This document shows, one piece after another, positions 15,096 through 21,942 of a DNA stretch of 23,054 nt. The notes below the pieces were generated by a model. It worked only from the letters and a program-made list of their open reading frames with translations, had not been told where the DNA came from and did no database searches. How positions within the stretch are numbered: the first letter of the stretch is position 1; the number at the start of each line of letters is the position of its first letter. This stretch comes from NAT127 sp041655035 (GTDB taxonomy: Bacteria; Pseudomonadota; Gammaproteobacteria; Pseudomonadales; Porticoccaceae), in contig JBAZCN010000045.1 of assembly GCA_041655035.1 (NCBI GenBank), forward strand, positions 1 through 23,054. The letters run 5' to 3'. A program made the translations under genes and the position numbers.

Positions 15096-15443
15096 TTACC
15101 TCACCTCGATCAGCACCGTGTCGCCATCGAGTACCACTTCGTACACCGGCACGCTGACACTGTCATCTTCCAGGCACTTGCCACTGGTCAGGCTGAAATG
15201 CTGCTTGTACAGCGGCGAAGCCACCACCAGTTCGCCACCGATGTCGCCGATGATGCCCCGCGACAACACATTGGCCTTGCCGACAGGGTCCCAGTTGCCG
15301 ATGGCATAAACCCGTGGGGTTTCGGCCGGCAGGTAGAAAATCGCCACCTGGCGATCGCCCACCAATGCCGGCACCCCGGCGTTTTCCACCAGATCGCCAA
15401 TCGCGCACAGCGCTTGCCATTGATTTGCCTTCAACACTTTCAT
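15096..15443 (-). CDS. nirD: Nitrite reductase (NADH) small subunit NirD
   Basis: Small subunit of the cytosolic NADH-dependent assimilatory nitrite reductase, 115 residues, with a Rieske-like beta fold. It starts MKVLKANQWQALCAIGDLVENAGV and contains VAIFYLPAETPRVYAIGNWDPVGKANVLSRGIIGDIGGELVVASPLYKQHFSL. As expected for NirD, the Cys-His pairs that bind the Rieske cluster are replaced (for example N-W-D-P in place of C-x-H), so it carries no iron-sulfur cluster. AGGAG lies just upstream of the ATG. It is 68 bp after nirB and ends at a strong hairpin. Confidence 0.95.
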   Translation of the reverse strand: MKVLKANQWQALCAIGDLVENAGVPALVGDRQVAIFYLPAETPRVYAIGNWDPVGKANVLSRGIIGDIGGELVVASPLYKQHFSLTSGKCLEDDSVSVPVYEVVLDGDTVLIEVR

Positions 15444-15511
15444 GGAACTCCTCATTCCCAAATCTCTCCGGTATTCCCCAATCTCGCCGGTCCGCCCGGT
15501 GTGGTTGAATA

Positions 15512-18040
15512 TCACGCCGATCTGGCGATCAACTGCTCGCGTTCCTTGTCGTTGGCCGGCCGCAGTTGACCGCGTTCCTCGACAAAAATCACGTTGCCAT
15601 CGCTGGCATCCGGCGCATTGACGAACTGGCGGAAGTGCTTGACCTTTTCCGGGTCCTCGACCGTGGTTTTCCACTCGCACTGGTAGGTGCCCACCACCGC
15701 CGCCATCTGCGCTTCGAGCTCGGCACAGATGCCCAGCTTGTCGTCGATGATCACTGAGCGCAGGTAGTCGAGCCCGCCTTCGAGATTGTCGAGCCATACC
15801 GAGGTGCGCTGCAGGCGATCGGCGGTGCGCACGTAGAACATCAGGAAACGGTCGATATATCTGATCAGGGTCTCGTCGTCGAGATCGGTGGCGAACAGGT
15901 CGGCGTGGCGCGGTTTCATGCCGCCGTTGCCGCACACGTACAGATTCCAGCCGTTTTCGGTGGCGATCACCCCGAAATCCTTGGACTGCGCCTCGGCGCA
16001 CTCGCGAGTGCAGCCGGACACGGCGGATTTCAGCTTGTGGGGCGAGCGCAAACCCTTGTAGCGATTCTCGATGACGATCGCCATGCCGACGCTATCCTGC
16101 ACGCCATACCGGCACCAGGTGGAGCCGACACAGGATTTCACCGTGCGCAGCGCCTTGCCGTAGGCGTGTCCGGTCTCGAAACCGGCGTCCACCAGTTCCT
16201 TCCAGATCGCCGGCAGGTCGCTCATTTTGGCGCCGAACAGATCCACCCGCTGACCGCCGGTGATCTTGGTGTAGAGGCCGTATTTCTTGCCCACCTGGCC
16301 GAGCACGATCAGCTTGTCCGGGGTGATCTCGCCGCCGGGGATACGCGGCACCACCGAGTAGGTGCCATCCTTCTGCATGTTGGCAAGGAAACGGTCGTTG
16401 GTGTCCTGCAGGCCCTCGTGTTTTTCCTTGAGCACGTAATCGTTCCACAGGGATGCGAGAATCGACGCCACCGCCGGTTTGCAGATTTCGCAGCCGCGGC
16501 CGCGGCCGTGTCCGGCGAGCAGTGCGTCGAAAGTGCGCAGCTCCTCCACCTTGCACAGGTGAAAGATTTCCTGGCGGGTAAAGGGAAAGTGTTCGCAGAG
16601 GCTTTTGTCGACCGACAGGCCCCGCGCCTCGAGCTCGTAGTCGACCACCGATTTGAGCAGCGCGCTGCAGCCCCCGCAGCCGGTGCTGGCCTTAGTCAGC
16701 GACTTGATATCGCCGAGTGAACAACAGCCACCGTCGATGGCCTCGACGATCGTCCCCTTGCTGACGTTGTGGCAGGAGCAGATGGTCGCCGCCATGGGCA
16801 GCGCCGCAGGACCCAGTTTCGGCGCGCCGCCGGCCACCGCGGGCAGGATCAGCGATTCGGGGTTGGCGGGCAGCTCGATGCCGTTGAGGTAATACTGGAG
16901 CAGCGTGTCGTAGTCGGCGCAGTCACCCACCAGCACCGCGCCGAGCAGGGTTTTGCCGTCGGCGCTGACGTTGATGCGCTTGTAGATTTCCTCGCGCTCG
17001 TCGGAGAACACATAGCAGATACAGCCATCCGCCCGGCCGTGGGAATCGCCGATGGACCCGACGTCGACGCCGAGCAGTTTGAGCTTGGTGCTCATGTCGG
17101 CGCCGTTGAACACCGCCTTGGTGGCGGTGAGCTGGCTCACCGCCACCTCCGCCATCCGGTAGCCCGGCGCCACCAGGCCGTAGATGAAGTTGCCGTAGGA
17201 GGCGCATTCGCCGATGGCGAAGATATCGGAATCGCTGGTCCGGCAGTGGTAATCGACCACGATGCCGCCGCGGGCGCCGATGTCGAGCCCGGCGTCGCGA
17301 CCGAGCTGGTCGTAGGGGCGGATACCGGCGGAAAACACGATCATGTCGGTTTCGAGGTGTTTGTCGTCGGCAAAATTCATCCGCAAGCGGCACTGGTCGC
17401 CGGCCACGATCGCCTGGGTCGCGGTGCTGGTGTGAATGATCACCCCGAGGGCTTCGATCTTGCGGCGCAACATCCTGCTGCCACCCTCATCGAGCTGAAC
17501 CCCCATCAGCCCCGGGGCGAATTCCACCACATGTGCTTCGAGGCCGAGATTCCGGATGGCGTTGGCGCATTCGAGACCCAGCAGCCCGCCGCCCACCACC
17601 ACACCGACCCGGGCGTTCCGCGCGCTGTGCTGAATGGCGCCGAGATCGTCGATGGTGCGGTAGGTCAGGCACAGCGGATCACTGGAACCGGGAATCGGCG
17701 GCACGAACGGATAGGAGCCGGTGGCCAGCACCAGTTTGTCGTAGGGGAAGCGCCGGCCACTCCCGGTCACCACTTCCTTGCTGTCCCGCAGGATCTGTGT
17801 CACCGCATCGCCGAAATGCGCCTTGACGCCGCTGGACTGGTAATACTCGCGGCTGGTGAGCGCCAGCTCCTCCGGCTTCTTGCCGGCGAAGAATTCCGAC
17901 AGGTGCACCCGGTCGTAGGCCGGCCGCGGCTCCGCGCCGATCACCGTGATCTCCACGTCCAGGTTCTGCTGCAGCAATTGCTCTACGTAGTGGTGCCCCA
18001 CCATGCCATTGCCAACCACCAGGATTTTTTGCCTTGCCAT
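15512..18040 (-). CDS. nirB: Nitrite reductase (NADH) large subunit NirB
   Basis: Catalytic subunit of NADH-dependent nitrite reductase (nitrite to ammonium), 842 residues, cytosolic. Domains in order: an FAD-binding N-terminus starting with KILVVGNGMVGHH (4-16) and an NADH site VVVGGGLLGLECA (~148); BFD-like 2Fe-2S motifs from ~417 (CSCHNVSKGT, then STGCGGC), with a second Cys-containing segment HLCKVEEL / GCEICKP around 495-520; then the nitrite/sulfite reductase ferredoxin half-domain and the sirohaem-4Fe-4S domain, with ligands C-X5-C (CVGSTWC, ~635) and C-X3-C (CTREC, ~676). The start at MARQKIL has GAGGTAG upstream. It is preceded by a 352-bp regulatory gap and followed by nirD. Confidence 0.97.
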   Translation of the reverse strand: MARQKILVVGNGMVGHHYVEQLLQQNLDVEITVIGAEPRPAYDRVHLSEFFAGKKPEELALTSREYYQSSGVKAHFGDAVTQILRDSKEVVTGSGRRFPYDKLVLATGSYPFVPPIPGSSDPLCLTYRTIDDLGAIQHSARNARVGVVVGGGLLGLECANAIRNLGLEAHVVEFAPGLMGVQLDEGGSRMLRRKIEALGVIIHTSTATQAIVAGDQCRLRMNFADDKHLETDMIVFSAGIRPYDQLGRDAGLDIGARGGIVVDYHCRTSDSDIFAIGECASYGNFIYGLVAPGYRMAEVAVSQLTATKAVFNGADMSTKLKLLGVDVGSIGDSHGRADGCICYVFSDEREEIYKRINVSADGKTLLGAVLVGDCADYDTLLQYYLNGIELPANPESLILPAVAGGAPKLGPAALPMAATICSCHNVSKGTIVEAIDGGCCSLGDIKSLTKASTGCGGCSALLKSVVDYELEARGLSVDKSLCEHFPFTRQEIFHLCKVEELRTFDALLAGHGRGRGCEICKPAVASILASLWNDYVLKEKHEGLQDTNDRFLANMQKDGTYSVVPRIPGGEITPDKLIVLGQVGKKYGLYTKITGGQRVDLFGAKMSDLPAIWKELVDAGFETGHAYGKALRTVKSCVGSTWCRYGVQDSVGMAIVIENRYKGLRSPHKLKSAVSGCTRECAEAQSKDFGVIATENGWNLYVCGNGGMKPRHADLFATDLDDETLIRYIDRFLMFYVRTADRLQRTSVWLDNLEGGLDYLRSVIIDDKLGICAELEAQMAAVVGTYQCEWKTTVEDPEKVKHFRQFVNAPDASDGNVIFVEERGQLRPANDKEREQLIARSA

Positions 18041-18083
18041 AAAAACTACCTCGCTGCGCCAGAACCTGCAGCAGCCGCCCACG

Positions 18084-18114
18084 ACACAAACCCCGCCGCC
18101 GAACGGCGGAAGGG
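18084..18114 (-). terminator. Terminator-like leader hairpin (attenuator candidate) before nirB
   Basis: On the minus strand: CCC-TT-CCGCC-GTTC-GGCGG-C-GGGG followed by TTTGTGT. This is a GC stem with tetraloop and T-rich tail, 44 bp upstream of the nirB ATG and well inside the predicted leader. Such a structure upstream of a nitrite reductase gene would fit transcription attenuation, as known for Klebsiella nasF with NasR. No NasR/NasT gene is in the window. Confidence 0.45.
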
Positions 18115-18214
18115 CTTCGTTACCCGGGGGTTTCTGCTCGGCGGTACATGCCCGCGATCGGCAACTGCAGGGAATTGATTACATGCCGTGGCTTACGGCG
18201 CTGTGTCTTGCCGT

Positions 18215-18230
18215 TATTGAATATTCAATA
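18215..18230. promoter_or_regulatory. 16-bp perfect palindrome at the nirB transcription start region
   Basis: TATTGAATATTCAATA is perfectly self-complementary. It overlaps the -12 part of the sigma-54-like element and runs nearly to the predicted start of transcription, a position suited to a repressor. Confidence 0.4.
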
Positions 18231-18241
18231 TGCGTGCCAAG
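18223..18241 (-). promoter_or_regulatory. Sigma-54-like promoter of nirBD
   Basis: Minus strand CTTGGCACGCATATTGAAT. The -24 block TGGCACG is a perfect match; after 4 bases comes TTGAA, against consensus TTGCW, so the -12 GC is replaced by GA. Predicted start of transcription is near 18213, giving a leader of about 172 nt. Upstream NtrC- and IHF-like sites support it. Confidence 0.5.
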
Positions 18242-18265
18242 GATGGATGTTTTTAAAATGCTTCT

Positions 18266-18278
18266 TTTCAACCAGTTA
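18266..18278 (+). promoter_or_regulatory. IHF-like site between NtrC sites and the nirB promoter
   Basis: TTTCAACCAGTTA differs from the IHF consensus WATCAANNNNTTR at one position and adjoins a T/A-rich tract (18249-18257). It lies about 53-65 bp upstream of the predicted start, between enhancer and promoter, where IHF bends DNA in many sigma-54 promoters. Confidence 0.4.
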
Positions 18279-18330
18279 CCGGAAATCGGCAACGACGGTG
18301 GCAGGGAAAGACGGCGGCAGCGGTGATCGC

Positions 18331-18345
18331 GCACAGTCCTGGTGC
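18331..18345. promoter_or_regulatory. NtrC-like enhancer site 1
   Basis: GCACAGTCCTGGTGC matches 10 of 12 defined bases of GCACCANNNTGGTGC. Its centre is about 125 bp upstream of the predicted nirB transcription start. Confidence 0.5.
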
Positions 18346-18361
18346 CTGCCCGGCCGGCGCC

Positions 18362-18376
18362 GCACCAAAGAGGTTC
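18362..18376. promoter_or_regulatory. NtrC-like enhancer site 2
   Basis: GCACCAAAGAGGTTC matches 10 of 12 defined bases of GCACCANNNTGGTGC. Its centre is 31 bp, about three helical turns, from site 1, which places both sites on the same face of the helix as at the E. coli glnA enhancer. Confidence 0.45.
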
Positions 18377-18392
18377 CCCCTCAGGCGCACCG

Positions 18393-20135
18393 CTACATCG
18401 TGCCGATCAACACCAACAACAGCAGGTTCAGCAACAGCAGCGCCCCGGCGATCGCTTTCCACAACAGTACTCCGGCGGCCCCGCCGGCCGGTGCCCGCCG
18501 TCCGCTCTCATAGGCGGGATTGGGGCGCTGGATATCCTGGGCGAGCTCCGACAGCGCCGGGTAGCGCGCCTGGGGATCGAGACTCAGCGCCCGCTGGATG
18601 GCGCCATCCAGCCATACCGGCACCAGCGGATTGATGCGGTAGGCCGGTTTGTAATCGAGCCGGGCGAAATCCTCCTCAGTGGTGCAACTGCCGTAGCCCG
18701 CACCAAAGGGATGCCTTCCGGTCAGCAACTCGTAGAGCAGCACGGCCAGGGAAAACTGATCGCTCCTCGGTGATATCGGCCCGTTGAGCAGATATTCCGG
18801 AGCGCAGTAGTCGCGGGTGCCCAGTGCCTGCTGGCGGCTGATGCGATTACCGATCTCGCCGACGCCGGCCACCTGGCAAGAACCAAAATCGATGATCCGG
18901 ATGCCCCTCTCGGTATAGATGATATTGTCCGGCTTGATGTCCTGGTGCAGCACATCGCGGCGATGAAAGGCGCGCAGCCCGGAAATGGCCTGCACCGCGA
19001 TATTCTGCGCGTCCACCACCGGCAGCCGGGTGCGTTCGCGCAGCAGCTGGCCGAGGGTCGGCCCCGGCACATATTCCGTCAGGTAGTAGAGAAAGGACTT
19101 CGCGCCCGCCGGCTTGATCACCCGCGCCACGCTGGCGCTGGCGATACGGCTGCCCACCCACTCCTCGAGCATGAAGCGCTCGATATAGCCGGGGTCGTCG
19201 CTGAAATTGGCCGATGGCGCCTTCAATACCGCGCGGCCGCCATCGCCGGTATTCTCCACCAGATAGACCTCGCTGCGGCTGCTGGCCTGGATTTCCGCCA
19301 CCACCCTCCAGCCATCGACGACGTTGCCGGGCTGCAAAGGCGGCGGAAACGGCAAGCGGCCGACGCTGGCCAGAACATCCTCCTGGCCGGCCGTGCCGGG
19401 ATCGAGGACATCCACCACCTGAACGCTGAGGTTGTCGTCGCTGCCCATGGCCAGGGCGCGCTCGGCGACGCGCCGGCACAGCCCGTCCAGTTCCGCCGTA
19501 CCGCCGCGGCCTGCCGTCAGTTCCTGCAGTTCGCGGGGTTTCAACCATTCGTGAACCCCATCGGTAGTGAGCAGGAAGCGATCCCCCGCCGCCAGTTCGA
19601 GGCGGTGGAAATCCACCTCGAGATTGAGATCGATGCCCAGGGCCCGGGCCAGATAGCGCTGGCCATTGCCGACCGCGGTGCTGTGATCGCGGGTGATCTG
19701 TTCCAGGTCGCCGCCGCGAAGGCGGTAGACCCGGCTGTCGCCGACATGGAAGACATACGCCGAGGAGGATTTCAGCACCACCGCGCTGAAGGTGGTGATA
19801 TAGCCCGTCTCCGCCTGGATGCAGTGCTGGCCGCGACCGTAGAGCCAGCGGTTGAGGGCGCTGAGCACCTTGCTGCCGGAGGTTTCCACCGACCAGGTAT
19901 CGTGGGTGGAATAGTAGTCCGACAGAAAGGCGCTGACCGCGGTGGCACTCGCTTCCTGGCCGCCTTCCGCCGCGCTGACGCCATCGGCGATCACCGCGAC
20001 GATGCCCTTGGTGGTCAGCGCCGGGCCATCGGGAATGCGAATGCCGATGGCATCCTCATTGACCGCCTTGACCCCGGCGCTGGAATACTGGCCGATGGCG
20101 ACGTCGAGGCTGGAAGACAGATGTTCGAGGTTCAT
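18393..20135 (-). CDS. Bifunctional PP2C phosphatase / Ser-Thr protein kinase, tail-anchored
   Basis: A 580-residue fusion. Residues ~8-245 are a PP2C-type metal-dependent phosphatase with all main motifs: VNEDAIG (Asp28), IADGVSAAEGG (Asp51-Gly52), HVGDSRVYRL (~131), LLTTDGVHEW (~190) and DNLSVQ (~233). Residues ~270-530 are a Hanks-type kinase: Lys in AVLKAP (~303), catalytic loop VLHQDIKPDN (~397), DFG (~415) and YCAPEYL. The catalytic loop reads HQD instead of HRD, and the Gly-rich loop is degenerate (ASSRSEV). Residues ~558-578 form a single hydrophobic helix, so the enzyme domains should face the cytosol from the inner membrane. ATG at 20135 is chosen; an adjacent GTG at 20138 is possible. 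It lies 31 bp after narK and before nirBD, suggesting control of nitrate uptake or nitrite reduction. The substrate is unknown. Confidence 0.92.
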   Translation of the reverse strand: MNLEHLSSSLDVAIGQYSSAGVKAVNEDAIGIRIPDGPALTTKGIVAVIADGVSAAEGGQEASATAVSAFLSDYYSTHDTWSVETSGSKVLSALNRWLYGRGQHCIQAETGYITTFSAVVLKSSSAYVFHVGDSRVYRLRGGDLEQITRDHSTAVGNGQRYLARALGIDLNLEVDFHRLELAAGDRFLLTTDGVHEWLKPRELQELTAGRGGTAELDGLCRRVAERALAMGSDDNLSVQVVDVLDPGTAGQEDVLASVGRLPFPPPLQPGNVVDGWRVVAEIQASSRSEVYLVENTGDGGRAVLKAPSANFSDDPGYIERFMLEEWVGSRIASASVARVIKPAGAKSFLYYLTEYVPGPTLGQLLRERTRLPVVDAQNIAVQAISGLRAFHRRDVLHQDIKPDNIIYTERGIRIIDFGSCQVAGVGEIGNRISRQQALGTRDYCAPEYLLNGPISPRSDQFSLAVLLYELLTGRHPFGAGYGSCTTEEDFARLDYKPAYRINPLVPVWLDGAIQRALSLDPQARYPALSELAQDIQRPNPAYESGRRAPAGGAAGVLLWKAIAGALLLLNLLLLVLIGTM

Positions 20136-20166
20136 CACGGCGTTCCCGCACCTTGTGGCAAAAGGA

Positions 20167-21642
20167 TCAACTCACCTCGATCAACTGCACGGTGCCATCC
20201 GGCAGCACTTCGGTGATGTGGCCGCTGGGCTCGCTGAGCAGTTGGGCGAGACAGAGCGCGACGATGGCGGAGGCGGCGATGATCAGGAAAAAAGTCGGCG
20301 CATCGAAAAAAGTGAAGGCGGTGAGATAGGCCACTCCGCCGACATTGCCGAAGGCCCCGGTGAGTCCGGCGATCTGTCCGGTCATGCGGCGCTTGATCAA
20401 CGGCACGATGCCGAACACCGCGCCCGCCCCCGCCTGGACGAAGAAGGAGCAGCACACCACCGCGAGCATCGCCAGCGCCAGCGGCCAGTCGCTGTCGATC
20501 TGCGCCATGGCGAAATAGCCGATGGCGAGGCCGGCGATCAGCAGGCTGAGGGAGCGGCGCCGGCCGAAGCGATCGCTCATCCAGCCGCCGCCGGGGCGCG
20601 CCACCAGGTTCATCAGCGCGAAACAGCCGCCCAGGGCGCCGGCCAGCGCCAGCGACATGCCGTCGAAGGTCGCCAGGAAAAACCCGGGCAACATCGAAAC
20701 CACCGCCAGTTCCGAACCGAAGGTCACGAAGTAGGCCCAGGCCAGCACCGCCACCTGCTTGAATTCGTAGCGATCGGAGGGCGGCGCGCCCTGCATGAGC
20801 ATCTCGCGATTGACCTTGCGGATCTGCGAGTACTGGAACGCGAACAGCAGCGCGAACAGCCCGTAGCAGACCCAGGCCGTGGTCGCGCCGATCAGGCCGG
20901 TGCCCGCCGGGGACAACTTCCACACCAGCAGCGCGAGGATCAGGTACATCGGCACGTTCATCAGGATATAGAGCCAGTAGTCGCGGCGGCTGGTGACTTC
21001 CAGGCCGCCGCTGCGCCGGGGTTTGAAATAGGTCGATCCGCGCGGGGTATTGCGCGCCCGCAGGTAGTAGAAAATCCCGTAGCAGAAGGTCAGCGCCCCG
21101 GTGGCGAACACCGCGTAGCGCCAGCCGTCGTCACCGCCGAATACTGTCAGCGCCAGGATCGGCAGGGTAAAGGCGGCGGCGGCCGCGCCGAAGTTGCCCC
21201 AGCCGCCGTAAACGCCCTGCGCGAGTCCCACGCTCTTGGCCGGGAACCACTCGCCCACCATGCGGATGCCGATCACGAAACCGGCGCCGGTGAAGCCCAG
21301 CAGCAGCCGCGTCAATGCCAGTTGCTGGTAGCTCTGGGCAAAGGCGAACAGGGTGCAGAAGACCCCCGACGTCACCAGCAGGCAGGAATACACGTGACGC
21401 GGCCCGAAGCGATCCACCAGCATGCCGATCAGGATGCGCGCCGGGATGGTCAATGCGACGTTGAGTGTCAGCAGCGCCTTCCATTCATCCATCGACATAT
21501 CGAATGTCGCCATGATCAGCGGTTGCAGCGGGGCGTGATTGAACCAGACCGCGAAGGTCAGGAAAAACGCCACCCAGGTCAGATGCAGGGTGCGGATCTT
21601 GGGATCGCCAAGATCCAGCAGATTCACTTTCGACGACGACAT
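20167..21642 (-). CDS. narK: NarK/NasA-type nitrate/nitrite transporter (MFS)
   Basis: A 491-residue major facilitator of the nitrate/nitrite porter family, in the inner membrane with about 12 helices. It begins HLTWVAFFLTFAVWFNHAPL, the usual NNP first helix with its conserved Phe/Asn/Pro residues. The MFS loop motif is at RILIGMLVDRFGPRHVY and again as GGGWMSDRFGRRRSL in the second half. Both nitrate-signature helices are visible: GVYGGWGNFGAAAAAF (~145-160) and LTGAFGNVGGVAYLTAF (~435-451); Arg residues expected to bind the anion are in helices 2 and 8. ATG at 21642 follows GGAAGGA; a TTG at 21648 is also in frame. It leads the kinase gene by 31 bp, and its upstream region carries a sigma-54-like element. 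Confidence 0.95.
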   Translation of the reverse strand: MSSSKVNLLDLGDPKIRTLHLTWVAFFLTFAVWFNHAPLQPLIMATFDMSMDEWKALLTLNVALTIPARILIGMLVDRFGPRHVYSCLLVTSGVFCTLFAFAQSYQQLALTRLLLGFTGAGFVIGIRMVGEWFPAKSVGLAQGVYGGWGNFGAAAAAFTLPILALTVFGGDDGWRYAVFATGALTFCYGIFYYLRARNTPRGSTYFKPRRSGGLEVTSRRDYWLYILMNVPMYLILALLVWKLSPAGTGLIGATTAWVCYGLFALLFAFQYSQIRKVNREMLMQGAPPSDRYEFKQVAVLAWAYFVTFGSELAVVSMLPGFFLATFDGMSLALAGALGGCFALMNLVARPGGGWMSDRFGRRRSLSLLIAGLAIGYFAMAQIDSDWPLALAMLAVVCCSFFVQAGAGAVFGIVPLIKRRMTGQIAGLTGAFGNVGGVAYLTAFTFFDAPTFFLIIAASAIVALCLAQLLSEPSGHITEVLPDGTVQLIEVS

Positions 21643-21753
21643 TGACAATCCTTCCTCATACTCTCGTTAAAACGCCACGCAACAGGACGCGGCACCGGTC
21701 TGGGGTTCCGGCGCCGACGTCAGCGGTAGCAGATCAGGGATGTTCTGGAAATC

Positions 21754-21781
21754 GCGGCGGCGCGGATAACGGCGCCGCCGC
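21754..21781 (-). other. 10-bp GC hairpin in the narK leader
   Basis: GCGGCGGCGC and GCGCCGCCGC form a perfect 10-bp stem around an 8-base loop (CGTTATCC on the minus strand). It lies at the very start of the transcript predicted from the sigma-54-like element and 112 bp before the narK ATG. Only GATTT follows, so it is not a clear terminator. Confidence 0.55.
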
Positions 21782-21788
21782 TTCTGCC

Positions 21789-21806
21789 ACACAAGAACCA
21801 TGCCAG
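21789..21806 (-). promoter_or_regulatory. Sigma-54-like promoter of narK
   Basis: Minus strand CTGGCATGGTTCTTGTGT: TGGCATG, 4 bases, TTGTG, against TGGCACG-N4-TTGCW. The GG of the -24 box is intact, but the -12 GC is GT. Predicted start near 21779. No IHF-like site was seen. Confidence 0.38.
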
Positions 21807-21895
21807 TTGAAAATCAGCGAGCGATTGCGCCCACTGGCGATGGCCTCAGCCGGCGATCCGCGGCTGTCGCCGGCAAATGCCCGGCGGCCATGCAC

Positions 21896-21914
21896 AAAAA
21901 CGGGTCAGCCCCGG
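21896..21914 (-). terminator. Probable intrinsic terminator of cobA
   Basis: On the minus strand, CGGG-GCTGA-CCCG followed by TTTTT, about 30 bp after the cobA stop. The stem is short, but the five-T tract is the best in the window. This would separate cobA from narK transcriptionally. Confidence 0.45.
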
Positions 21915-21942
21915 CACCAAAATGAGCGCTCGGCCCCGCCGC

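Larger units (their letters stand above)
18041..18392 (-). other. Regulatory gap and mRNA leader upstream of nirB
   Basis: 352 bp without a gene between the kinase gene and nirB. Read toward nirB (minus strand) it holds two NtrC-like sites, an AT-rich segment with an IHF-like site, a sigma-54-like -24/-12 element, a 16-bp palindrome and a leader of about 170 nt with a terminator-like hairpin. Each is listed separately. Confidence 0.7.
21649..21942 (-). other. Regulatory gap between cobA and narK
   Basis: 294 bp with no gene. On the minus strand it contains the probable cobA terminator, a sigma-54-like element and a 10-bp GC hairpin in the presumed narK leader. Two weak NtrC-like sites are visible at 21892-21906 and 21914-21928, each matching 8 of 12 defined bases. 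Confidence 0.55.

Noticed and set aside
16769..18178. 469-codon open frame on the plus strand opposite nirB
   Set aside because: Antisense to an unmistakable NirB; no motifs and biased composition.
18185..18199. ANTAR-target stem in the nirB leader
   Set aside because: The loop is five bases and lacks the expected hexaloop pattern; kept only as part of the leader description.
19942..21645. 567-codon open frame on the plus strand opposite narK
   Set aside because: Composition is low-complexity Gln/His/Arg/Gly-rich, with no family motif, and it lies exactly antisense to narK and the kinase gene; a GC-rich shadow.
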